Shown: in pieces, positions 15,025 through 23,462 of the stretch | Numbering within the stretch: the first letter of the stretch is position 1 | Layout of the letters: each line of letters starts with the position of its first letter | NCBI GenBank assembly: GCA_963838035.1 | Contig: CAWIPM010000006.1 | Location: forward strand, 124,001-188,000 | DNA from: CAVVNN01 sp963838035 | GTDB lineage: Bacteria > Actinomycetota > Thermoleophilia > Solirubrobacterales > 70-9 | Direction of reading: 5' to 3' | Length of the DNA: 64,000 nucleotides | Translations under genes and position numbers: made by a program | The notes under the pieces: generated by a model | The model's input: only the letters and a program-made list of their open reading frames with translations | What the model was told of the DNA's origin: nothing | Databases searched by the model: none

Positions 15025-15344
15025 TGCCCGTATGGCCCCCTCCATACGAAGCACCTTGAAGGGCTGCTGGAGCAACTTCGCGAGCAGCGCAAAGAGCGAG
15101 CCGAGGGCCTCTACACCCGAGAGGTGGCAGCCAGAGCCAGGACTTGATTTTTTCATCCGCACCCACCTGACGTAGATCGCTCGAAGCCCCAGAGGGGGAT
15201 CCAGCCGGTGCCCAGGGTGGCCACTCGACCAGCGAGAAAGGATCACGGCCGGCAGGCGCATAGACCCTCGCTCAGCGTCCGAGGCTGTCGCGCAAACCCG
15301 CTCCGTCCGCCCTGTCGAAGAGCATTCGGGCATGGCACATAACT
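15025..15344. other. Gene-poor stretch with a 7-bp hairpin
   Basis: CGTATGG and CCATACG (15029–15048) form a perfect 7-bp inverted repeat around a C-rich loop, without a T tract. After it, one plus frame (15030–15147) reads YGPLHTKHLEGLLEQLREQRK and on to a TGA. It looks helical, but I find no start codon with an RBS. It may be the end of a gene broken when element D lost its target. The rest up to the transposase remnant holds nothing I can support. Confidence 0.3.
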
Positions 15345-16850
15345 TCATCGAAAGCCCTCGGTGAGCAGGGGTTCCTGCTCGCACCCGACATCCGCGACTG
15401 GCTCCCCGAAGACGACCTGGCGTGGTTCGTGATCGACGCCGTAAAGGACATGGACCGGTTTGCCTTCTACGACGCCTACCGCGCCGACGGCCACGGCCAC
15501 GCCGCCTATGAGCCGCGAACGATGGTCGCCCTGCTCCTTTACGCCTACGCGACCTGCCAGCGCTCCTCGAGAACGATCGAGCGCCACTGTCGCCAGGACG
15601 TCGCCTACCGCGTCGATCACCGGCAACCTCGTCCCCGACCACGCGACGATCGCCCGCTTCCTCTGCCGACACGAGGAAGCGCTCTCAGGCCTCTTCGGCG
15701 AGGTCCTCTCCCTCTGCGCCCGGGCGGGACTGGTGGGGCCGGGCGTGGTGGCGATCGACGGCACCCGGATCGCCGGCAACGCCAGTCCGGAGGCAAACGT
15801 CGAGTTCGCCGAGATCGCGCGCGAGATCCTCGCCGAGGCGAGGGCGAGCGACGAGGCCGAGGACGAGCTCTACGGCGAGGCCCGCGGAGATGAGCTTCCC
15901 GAGCAGTTGCGCACAGTGGACGGCAGGCGCGAGTTCCTCCGCCACGCCCGCGAGGAGCGTAGGGCAGACAAGGAAGCCCAGCTTGCCGAAGAGACAGAGG
16001 TGGACACCGAGGAGGTGTCGCTTGAGTTCGAGGCGGAGCGAATCGTCGCCCGCACTCAGGGACGCGAGGGGTGGGTGCGCGAGGCAAAGCGCCAGGCGGA
16101 GACCTACCGATGGCAGCATCCGGATGCGATCGTCCGCTCGCGCTCGGAGCGCCTTGCCTGGGCCGCCGAGCGGCTTGCGCTCGACCTCGAGGTCGAGCGC
16201 CGCGCCAACGAGACCTACGAGCGCTTTCGCGAGAACTAACGCGACCGGCTCGGGCGGCGGCCCGGCGGCCGGACCAACCACTACGTCGCGCCCGAGCTGC
16301 CGCCCGGAAAGGTGAACGCGACCGACCCCGACTCGAAGCCGCTCCGATCGGCTTCGCCTATGGCCAAGCTACGACGCCAGGCGGCAATCTCTGTGGAGAT
16401 CGTTCACGCCGCCGAGATGACAAGACCTCCACCGGCTTCTCCCAACTCGATCCAATGTCACCGCGACCCTGGAGGAACTCGAGCAGACGGGCGTCGCCGA
16501 GCTGGTTCACGAGACGGGTGGACGGGCTACTGGAATGAGCAGCACATCGACGAGGTCGTCGCCAACGAGCACATTCCGGTGCTGGTGGTACCGGACATGT
16601 GCAGCGCGGCCCGAGGTACACCTGGAACGGCGGGCGATACTGGTGGATGAGATCGGTGCTCGCACCGAGCCTGGGGAGAACAGCTACCGATCGAAGAATT
16701 CCGTCGAGCCGCTCTTCGGCCATATCCGCAGAAGTCCGCGCCGATCCGGTCCACCTGTCGAGGCGACCAGGGTGACTGTCACCGCAGTCGATGGGACCTT
16801 CGCAGGCGATGCAACTCTCGGTGAAAGTCTCCGATCCAGCCGCGGTTGAA
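15345..16850 (+). pseudogene. Decayed IS1182-family transposase
   Basis: Pieces of one transposase occur in order but in different frames. First comes DIRDWLPEDDLAWFVIDAVK with YEPRTMVALLLYAYATCQRS. After a frame change near 15615 the frame reads NLVPDHATIARFLCRHEEAL and the DDE-domain start VVAIDGTRIAGNAS, then a helical stretch to TAA 16237. Beyond the stop the same frame continues with TNHYVAPELPPGKVNATDPDSK. Still later, in other frames, come ISVEIVHAAEMT, GYWNEQHIDEVVANEHIPVL and NSVEPLFGHIR. All are landmarks of IS1182 transposases. At least three frame breaks and one nonsense codon show it is dead. No terminal inverted repeats were identified. From 16850 to 17087 I see no gene. Confidence 0.85.
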
Positions 16851-17087
16851 GCCGTTACCGCCGAGCCGCAGAACGCCAAGCAGCTCGCCGAGTGCAACGC
16901 CCGGTGACGCCAGCTCATCGACGGGAGCAGCTGAACACAACGCCCGTGGCGGCATCAGGGAGGCGCGAACCCCGCGCCGCCAGAGCCGCCGACTTGACGC
17001 CCCGGTGGCGTCGCGCGACACTGCGCCGAAGGCAGCAACGGCGACCGGCGCAGAGCCGAAGCCGACGAACAGACCGGAGGTTTCGCC

Positions 17088-17726
17088 GTGCCTCAGCGCA
17101 TCCGCCCCAAGCTCACCTACGCCAACGTGGTCGCGACCATTGCGCTGTTCATCGCGCTTGGCGGCGCCAGCGCCTTCGCCGCCGCCCAGCTCGCCAAGAA
17201 CAGCGTCGGCACCAAACAGCTGAAGGATGGCGCGGTAACCGGCGAAAAGATCAAGAACGCGACCATCACCAGCTCCAAGATCAACCTCTCCTCCCTGAGG
17301 ACGGTGCCGAACGCCAGCCATGCCGATACGGCGACCAGCGCAAATACCGCCGGCCACGCGGGCACCGCGACAAGCGCGGGAAACGCCGACCAGCTCGGCG
17401 GGTCGCCTCCCTCCGCATATCGGGACTCCTGCCCGGCGGGGACCCAGCTGAGGACGGCCGACCTCTGCGAAGCGAAAGCGCTCGAAGGGCATGTGACCTA
17501 CCTCGAAGCGATCTCCTACTGCGCCGCGCTCGGTTGGCGCCTCCCCAGCCCCGCGGAGGCTTACGTGCTGCATTCGGGCATCTACGCGGTCTGGACCGAC
17601 GCCTTCTGGACCGACGAAGGCCACTCCTACGGCCTCTATTTCCTCGCCAGCACCCACATCCTCCACGAGGAAGAAAGCGGAAATGAATTAAACGTCGACT
17701 GCGTTACCGCTCCAATTAATTCGTGA
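17088..17726 (+). CDS. Secreted protein with Thermoleophilia-type low-complexity repeats
   Basis: The 212-residue product begins PQRIRPKLTYANVVATIALF and continues IALGGASAFAAAQLAKNSV, a signal-anchor or signal peptide. A repeat region follows with KQLKDGAVTGEKIKNATIT, then Ala/Thr/Ser/His repeats (HADTATSANTAGHAGTATS) and ADQLGG. This architecture recurs in many secreted proteins I associate with Thermoleophilia. The C-terminal ~100 residues contain cysteines and SYCAALGWRLPSPAEAYVLH, resembling DUF1566/Lcl-like carbohydrate- or surface-associated domains. GTG 17088 gives the full signal segment. It is flanked by a transposase relic and a regulator relic, so it may be part of a labile region. 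Confidence 0.65.
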   Translation: MPQRIRPKLTYANVVATIALFIALGGASAFAAAQLAKNSVGTKQLKDGAVTGEKIKNATITSSKINLSSLRTVPNASHADTATSANTAGHAGTATSAGNADQLGGSPPSAYRDSCPAGTQLRTADLCEAKALEGHVTYLEAISYCAALGWRLPSPAEAYVLHSGIYAVWTDAFWTDEGHSYGLYFLASTHILHEEESGNELNVDCVTAPINS

Positions 17727-17741
17727 GCCGGCAGCTTCGAC

Positions 17742-17954
17742 GCCCACGAGGATCGCCACTTCACCTGGACGCCCTTCGTGGTGGGACGAGGAGGGATGGG
17801 GCGAGCTGATGTCGATCCTGGAGTCAGCGCTGATGCAGGCCACCGAGGTCGAGGTGACAGCAAGCGCATGGCGAAGAGCGGCGAGGCGGGTTTCGCTGCG
17901 ACGGTGGCGCTTGCCGGCTTCGAGTCTCCGAAGAAGCGGAGCGAGATCTGCTTG
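17742..17954 (+). pseudogene. C-terminal remnant of an ArsR-like (SRPBCC/HTH) regulator
   Basis: Read with two frame changes, this stretch gives SFDAHEDRHFTWTPFVV, then DEEGWGELMSILESALMQATEVEV, then RMAKSGEAGFAATVALAGFE. The pattern H-x-TWTP...D-x-x-GW-x-ELM...E is typical of the C-terminal half of small actinobacterial helix-turn-helix regulators. The N-terminal DNA-binding part is missing; the preceding gene ends at 17726. The indels are extra G bases at G runs, like those in imuB and valS, but the missing N-terminus indicates a genuine relic. Assignment rests on pattern recognition only. Confidence 0.45.
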
Positions 17955-17958
17955 ACTG

Positions 17959-17976
17959 TACGAACAGGTGTTCGTA
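17959..17976 (+). promoter_or_regulatory. LexA (SOS) box of the imuB–dnaE2 operon
   Basis: TACGAAC-AGGT-GTTCGTA is a perfect palindrome matching the actinobacterial/Gram-positive LexA consensus CGAAC-N4-GTTCG. It lies in the 17-base spacer between TTGACT (17952–17957) and TATGGT (17975–17980), a textbook place for a repressor to block RNA polymerase. The last base of the palindrome is the A of the ATG proposed for imuB. DNA damage should therefore induce the imuB–DUF6504–dnaE2 operon through RecA-triggered LexA cleavage. Confidence 0.85.
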
Positions 17977-19194
17977 TGGTCGCGTGCCTCCTCATTCCTC
18001 GCTTCGCCCTCCGGGTTACTTGCCCCGGTCAGCTCGATGAGCCCGTAGCGCTCGCCCCGCTGCCCGGCGCCCGGCAGGCGGTCGGCGAGGTCTCCCGCCC
18101 CGCCGAGGCCGCCGGCGTCTGCCCCGGCATGCCGCTCGGGGAGGCGCTTGCCCGCTGTCCTTCGCTACGCCTCATTCCACCCGATCCCGCTCGTGCCGCC
18201 GAGCGCTGGGACGCGCTGCTGGGCCGGCTCGAGGGGATCGGCGCAGCGGTGGAGTCCGAGCGCCCCGGGGAGGCGTTCTTCGCGGTTGAGGGGCTGCGGG
18301 GGATCCACGGCGGCGAGGTGGCCGGTGTCCTCGAGGCGGCCCGGGGGGCGGCGCAGGTACCGGTGCGGATCGCCGTCGCTCCCAACCGCTTCGCCGCCTT
18401 CGCTCGCGGCCAGCCGCGGGTCGCGCCTGCCTCGTGGACTCTCGGGATCCAGGGGCGAGGCGGTCGTCCCTTTCCAGGCGCTTCGCAGGTTCCTCGCCCC
18501 GCTTCCGGTCTCGATGCTGACGGGCCGCCTCGGCGCTCCAGAGCGGGAGGTGAGCGAGTTGATCGCCGCCTTCAAGCGCCTGGGCCTGGGCACCCTCGGC
18601 AGGCTCGCGGAGATCTCTCCGAGCCAGATCGCCGATCGCTTCGGCTCGCTCGGGCTGTCGGCGCTTCGCCTCGCCCGCGGCAAGGACACGCCGCTCGTCC
18701 GCGCGAGGCGCCCGAGGAGCTGGTCGCGGAGATCGAGCTGCCGGAGGGGACCGCCGGCGCTCAGCTCGACCGCGCCCTGGAGCTGCTGGTCGACCGCTTT
18801 CTCGCCGCTCCGCAGCGAAGGCAGAGGACCGTGCTGGCGCTTCGCCTCTCCGCCCTGCTCGACGGCGGCGGGAGCTGGAGCGTCGAGCAGGGGCTGGGGC
18901 GACCGACCGCCTCTGCGCGGGTCATCGGCTCGCTCCTGAGCTCGAGGCTCGCGTCGTTGCCCGGGCCGGCGACGGCGCTGCGGCTGCGGGCGCTCGCCCT
19001 GGGGCCGCGGGCGAGCCGATCAGCTCGAGCTCGCGCTCGGCGGGCAGGAGTCGCGGCGGCGGCGGCTCGCAGCGGCGGTGAGGGAGGTTCGCGCGGCGGC
19101 AGGCGCCGAGTCGCTGCTCAAGGTCATCGACGTCGATCCGCACTCCCGCGTACCCGAGCGCCGGGTGCTGCTCGCCCCCTGCCCCGAGCGATGA
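17976..19194 (+). CDS. imuB: ImuB-like Y-family DNA polymerase homologue (frameshifted)
   Basis: Joined across three frame changes (about 18440, 18705 and 19005), the product is about 405 residues. It starts MVACLLIPRFALRVTCP and has the little-finger-type and helix-hairpin-helix region LIAAFKRLGLGTLGRLAEI, then EAPEELVAEIELPEGTAGAQ, and ends ADQLELALGGQESRRRRLAAA...VLLAPCPER. ImuB proteins lack polymerase activity and dock DnaE2 to the beta clamp during mutagenic repair. The position before DUF6504 and dnaE2 and the LexA box agree. ImuA' is not present. The stop overlaps the next ATG (ATGA), so the ancestral frame is intact at its end. The breaks may be sequence errors. Confidence 0.72.
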
Positions 19195-19439
19195 GCCGGG
19201 CGCGGCGCATCTACGCTCCTCGCGCCGCGGCGGTCAGGGTCGGTGGCGATGGCACGCCTCTCGCCGCTCGGCGACCGTCGCCGTGGAGGGCGATCCGCGA
19301 GGAGTGGGTGGTCGAGGACCGCTGGTGGACCGAGCGCCCGCTGCACCGCCACTACTACGAGCTGGTCCTGGCCGACGGCCGCATCGCCACGGTCTTCCGC
19401 GACGTGCGAACCGGGCGCTGGCAGCGCCAGCGGGCCTGA
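19191..19439 (+). CDS. DUF6504 family protein between imuB and dnaE2
   Basis: The 82-residue protein contains WRAIREEWVVEDRWWTERPLH and YYELVLADGRIATVFRDVRT, a compact beta domain found in actinobacteria almost always between the Y-family homologue and DnaE2. Function is unknown; co-occurrence suggests a mutasome accessory. ATG 19191 overlaps the imuB stop by four bases and its own TGA overlaps the dnaE2 ATG by one base. The three genes are therefore tightly coupled. Confidence 0.78.
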   Translation: MSRARRIYAPRAAAVRVGGDGTPLAARRPSPWRAIREEWVVEDRWWTERPLHRHYYELVLADGRIATVFRDVRTGRWQRQRA

Positions 19440-22400
19440 TGGCCGCGGCCGTCCCCTACGTCGAGCTGCATGCCCACTCCGCCTTCTCCTTCCTCGACGG
19501 CGCCTCGACGCCGACCGAGCTTGCCGGCGCCGCGGCCGCGCTCGGCTACCCCGCCTTTGCTCTGACCGACCACGACGGCCTCTGGGGGTCGATGGAGTTC
19601 GCCCACGCCTGCAAGGGGCTCGGGGTGCGGGCGATCACCGGCGCCGAGCTGACCGTCGCCCTGACAGAGGACGCCGCTGCTTCCGAGCTTGCCCACCTCA
19701 CCCTCCTGGTCGAGACGGCTGCCGGGTACCGCAACCTCTGCCGCCTGCTCACCGCCGCCCACTCCCACACCCGCGACAGCACCCGGCGAAGCGCCGGACA
19801 GCCGTGGGTGAGCCTGGCAGCGGTCATGGAACGCCCCGAGGGCCTGGTCTGCCTCACCGGCTGTGCGCGCGAGGGGGTGTTGGCCGGCCGCTGCGAGCGC
19901 GGCGAGCGCCCCCGAGCGGGGGCGCTGGGGCAGGAGCTGCTCGCCGCCTTCGGCGCCGATCGACTCCGGGTCGAGCTGCAGCGCCCCTTCGAGCGCCACG
20001 ACCGTGCCCGCAACCGTTGGCTCACCGGCCTCGCCGAGCGGTTGGGGGTGGCCTGCGTGGCAACCGGCAACGTCCACTCCCACCGCCGCTCGCGCTCCCG
20101 GCTGCAGGACGCGTTCGTCGCAGTTCGCCACGGGGTCGGGTTGGATGAGTCCGAGCCGCTGCGGCGCGGAAACTCCAGCGCGGCGCTCGCCTCGCCGGAG
20201 GCGATGGCGCTCCGCTTCGCCGAGCACCCCGAGGCGGCCGCCGAGACCCTGCGGCTCGCCGAGCGGCTGCGCTTCGACCTCACCGAGGAGCTGGGCTATC
20301 GCTATCCGGGCTCCGACGATGTAGACGCCGATCGCAAGCTGGCCGAGCTCGGCCGGACGCTGCTGGCGGATCGCTACGCGGGCTCCCTCGACCGGCCCGA
20401 GGCGGAGCGGCGGCTGGAGGCCGAGCTGGCGACGATCCGCCACCTCGGCCTCTCCGGCTTCTTCCTCCTGCACCGCGACCTGCTGGAGCTGGCGCGCGAG
20501 GTCGCCGCGCGGGTGCGGGGGCCCGACTCCGCCCGTGCGGTGCTGCCGCCGGGGCGGGGGAGGGGCTCCAGCGTCAGCTCGATCGTCTGCTATTTGACCG
20601 GGCTCTCCCACATCGATCCCGTCAGGGCGGACCTCTTCGCCGGGCGCTTCTTGAACGACGAAGTCGCCTCGATGCCCGACATCGACCTCGACTTCCCCCG
20701 CGACATCCGCGAGAAGCTGATCCCCGCCGTCCATAGGCGCTACGGCAACGAGCACTCGGCGCTGGTCGCCGCCTTCCCGACCTACCGCCCCCGGGGAGCG
20801 ATCCGCGACCTCGGCAAGGCGCTGGGCCTGCCGGCAGGGGAGATCGAGCGGGTCGCCCGGATGGCCGGCTTCCACGGCGAGGCGGGGGAGATCGAGAGCC
20901 ACGTCATCGCGGCGATCGGGCGCGATCGGGCAGCCTCGCCACGCTGGCGCTCGCTGGTCGGCCTCTGCGACGAGGCGATGGGCCTGCCCCGCCACGCCTC
21001 CCAGCACTCCGGCGGCATGGTGATCTCGACCCGGCCGCTGGTCGACGTCTGCCCGGTGGTGCCGGCGGCGATGCAGGGACGCCAGATCGTTCAGTGGGAC
21101 AAGGACTCCTGCGCCGACGCGGGCTTCCTCAAGATCGACCTGCTGGGCCTGGGGATGCTCTCCGCGGTCGAGCGCTGCGTAGAGGAAGTCGAGCGGACGC
21201 GGGGAGAGCGGATCGACCTCTCCCGCATCCCGCTCGATGACGAGCCGACCTTCTCCTCGATCCGCGCCGCGAAGACCACCGGCGTCTTTCAGATCGAGAG
21301 CCGGGCGCAGATGCAGATGCTGCCCCGCACCCAGCCCCGCGACCTCGACGACCTCACCGTGCAGGTCGCCCTCGTTCGCCCCGGCCCGATCCAGGGCGGC
21401 GCCATCCACCCCTACATCGAGCGCCGCAAGGCGCTGCGCGAAGACCCGGGCTACGAGGTCCCCTACGACCACCCGCTGCTGGAGCCGGCCCTGGAGGAGA
21501 CGCTCGGCACGATCGTCTTCCAGGAGCAGGTGATCGAAGTGGCGATGGCGCTGGCCGGCTTCAGCTCCGCGCAGGCCGAGGGCCTGCGGCGGGCGATGAG
21601 CCGCAAGCGATCGGAGGAGGCGCTGAGCGCGCTGCACGAGCTCTTCGTCGGGGGAGCGCGGGGACGGGGCGTCTCAGCCGAGATCGCCGAACGGGTCTGG
21701 GCGCAGATCCAGGGCTTCTCGGGCTTTGGCTTCCCCAAGGCCCACTCCGCCGCCTTCGGCCTGCTCGCCTACCAGTCGGCCTTCCTGCGCGAGCACTATG
21801 CGCCGGAGTTCCTCTGCTCGCTGCTGAACGAGCAGCCGATGGGCTTCTACCCGCCCGACTCCCTGATCCACGAGGCGCAGCGGCGAGGGGTGCGGATTGC
21901 CGGCGCCGACGCCAACCGCAGCCGTGTCCTTTGCCATGTCGAAGGCAGGCCCGGGGGCTTGTCTGTGCGGATCGGGCTGGGCTACGTCAAGGGAGTGGAG
22001 AGGGAGGAGATGGACGCCCTTCTCGCCGAGCGAGAGCGGACCGGCCGCTACCGCGGCATCGCCGAGCTCGCTTCACGCTCGGGAGCGAGCCGCGAGGGGC
22101 TGGAGCGGCTGGCCTGGGCGGGGGCGCTCGACGGCCTCGCCCTGGAGGGCGCGGAGTCGAGCGAGCACCGCAGGGAGGACTACTGGCGCCTCGGCGTCGC
22201 CGGCAGCGCCCGCGCCGGAGCAGGGCGCAGGCAGCTCCCCCTGCCGCTCGAGCCACCGCCTGCGCCTGGGCTCTCGCCGCTGGGGCGCTGGGAGAAGGTC
22301 GTCGAGGACTATCGCTCGACCGGGATCAACCTCGGCGAGCATCCGCTGGCCCTCCTGCGCGGCGCGCTTGGCGGCGCCGTAACGCGCAGCTCGGAGCTGG

Positions 22401-22831
22401 CGCGGATCGAGGACGGAGCAACAGTCGGGGTCGCCGGCATGGTGGTCGCCCGCCAGCGACCCGAGACGGCGCAGGGGATCACCTTCATCCTGCTCGAAGA
22501 CGAGTGCGGGACGGTCAACCTGATCGTCCCCCCGCCGGTCTATGAGCGCTGTCGCCCCCTGGTCCGTAGCGCTCCCCTCCTGCGCGCCCGCGGGCGCCTG
22601 GAGCGCCGCGAGGGGGCGACCAACGTCCTCGTCGCCGAGTTGGGCGCTCTGGAGTGGGGGGATCGATCCGAGGCTGAGGTGCGGAGGCTCGACCCGGCTC
22701 CCGCGGGGACATCCCCACACCGCTCCGGTGGAACCCCGAGCCTCGCCGAGCGGCGTCGCGCCCGCGAGCTTGCGGTCGCCGAGCTACGCGCCGTTGCCCC
22801 CGCCGGACACAGCTTTGGGCGGCGGGGCTAG
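19439..22831 (+). CDS. dnaE2: Error-prone DNA polymerase III alpha subunit DnaE2
   Basis: The 1130-residue protein has an N-terminal PHP domain (YVELHAHSAFSFLDGASTP, then FALTDHDGLWGSMEF). The polymerase palm contains the catalytic PDIDLDFP near residues 413–420, followed by fingers with QHSGGMVI, and an OB-fold near the C-terminus (VGVAGMVVARQRPETAQGITF). Length and the short PHP mark DnaE2 rather than the replicative DnaE1. It performs translesion synthesis in the SOS response, recruited by ImuB. ATG 19439 overlaps the upstream stop. Unlike imuB, all 3.4 kb are free of frameshifts. Confidence 0.95.
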   Translation: MAAAVPYVELHAHSAFSFLDGASTPTELAGAAAALGYPAFALTDHDGLWGSMEFAHACKGLGVRAITGAELTVALTEDAAASELAHLTLLVETAAGYRNLCRLLTAAHSHTRDSTRRSAGQPWVSLAAVMERPEGLVCLTGCAREGVLAGRCERGERPRAGALGQELLAAFGADRLRVELQRPFERHDRARNRWLTGLAERLGVACVATGNVHSHRRSRSRLQDAFVAVRHGVGLDESEPLRRGNSSAALASPEAMALRFAEHPEAAAETLRLAERLRFDLTEELGYRYPGSDDVDADRKLAELGRTLLADRYAGSLDRPEAERRLEAELATIRHLGLSGFFLLHRDLLELAREVAARVRGPDSARAVLPPGRGRGSSVSSIVCYLTGLSHIDPVRADLFAGRFLNDEVASMPDIDLDFPRDIREKLIPAVHRRYGNEHSALVAAFPTYRPRGAIRDLGKALGLPAGEIERVARMAGFHGEAGEIESHVIAAIGRDRAASPRWRSLVGLCDEAMGLPRHASQHSGGMVISTRPLVDVCPVVPAAMQGRQIVQWDKDSCADAGFLKIDLLGLGMLSAVERCVEEVERTRGERIDLSRIPLDDEPTFSSIRAAKTTGVFQIESRAQMQMLPRTQPRDLDDLTVQVALVRPGPIQGGAIHPYIERRKALREDPGYEVPYDHPLLEPALEETLGTIVFQEQVIEVAMALAGFSSAQAEGLRRAMSRKRSEEALSALHELFVGGARGRGVSAEIAERVWAQIQGFSGFGFPKAHSAAFGLLAYQSAFLREHYAPEFLCSLLNEQPMGFYPPDSLIHEAQRRGVRIAGADANRSRVLCHVEGRPGGLSVRIGLGYVKGVEREEMDALLAERERTGRYRGIAELASRSGASREGLERLAWAGALDGLALEGAESSEHRREDYWRLGVAGSARAGAGRRQLPLPLEPPPAPGLSPLGRWEKVVEDYRSTGINLGEHPLALLRGALGGAVTRSSELARIEDGATVGVAGMVVARQRPETAQGITFILLEDECGTVNLIVPPPVYERCRPLVRSAPLLRARGRLERREGATNVLVAELGALEWGDRSEAEVRRLDPAPAGTSPHRSGGTPSLAERRRARELAVAELRAVAPAGHSFGRRG

Positions 22832-22875
22832 GCGTATGGCCGTAACAACTCTGCCGGCCGGGACATTCCCCTGAG

Positions 22876-23460
22876 ATGACTTCGAGCGAAGATCGGGCGG
22901 CCATTGCCACCGATGCCGATCGCCTTGCATTCGAGAGCTGCTTCCGCGAGCACTATGCGGACGTGCTCGCCTTCGCTCTGCGACGGATCGGCGAGAGGCA
23001 GGCGGCGGAGGACGTCGCCGCGGAGACGTTTGCCGTCGTCTGGCGCCGGCGTGAGCGGATGCCTGACCCCGCGCTGCCCTGGCTCTATGCGATCGCCGTC
23101 CGGGTGATCGCAAACCAGCGCCGTTCGGTTCGTCGCCGCTGGAGCCTGGCGCAGAGCCTGGCGCACGAAGCCGGCGCCCGCGCCCCGGAGCTCGACCCCA
23201 CCGAATCCCTGCACCGGCGCACCGCTTTTGCGAGCGCCTTTCGCCGCCTCAGCGAGGCCGAGCGGGAGACGCTGAGCCTGATTGCCTGGGATGGGCTGAG
23301 CCCGCGCGAGGCGGCCGTCGCTCTCGGCTGCACCTATGGGGCCTTTCGCGTGCGCTTCCACCGCGCCCGGCGCAAGCTGGCGAAACACCTCGCGGCGTCC
23401 GGACACTTACCCGGCGAGAGCCTTCCCACCGACTCCAACCCCATCGAGGAGATCAGTTGA
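22876..23460 (+). CDS. ECF-type RNA polymerase sigma factor
   Basis: The 194-residue protein has sigma region 2 (FESCFREHYADVLAFALRRI, then AEDVAAETFAVVWRRRE) and region 4 (RLSEAERETLSLIAWDGLSP, then REAAVALGCTYGAFRVRFHR). Region 1 and most of region 3 are missing, as usual for ECF sigma factors. It would direct RNA polymerase to a small stress or envelope regulon. The next gene starts two bases after its stop and encodes a membrane protein that could be its anti-sigma factor. It also follows dnaE2 by 44 bases, but has its own ATG context. Confidence 0.9.
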   Translation: MTSSEDRAAIATDADRLAFESCFREHYADVLAFALRRIGERQAAEDVAAETFAVVWRRRERMPDPALPWLYAIAVRVIANQRRSVRRRWSLAQSLAHEAGARAPELDPTESLHRRTAFASAFRRLSEAERETLSLIAWDGLSPREAAVALGCTYGAFRVRFHRARRKLAKHLAASGHLPGESLPTDSNPIEEIS

Positions 23461-23462
23461 AC

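Noticed and set aside
19355..21637. 760-codon minus-strand open frame
   Set aside because: It is antisense to DnaE2, which has conserved PHP and palm motifs.
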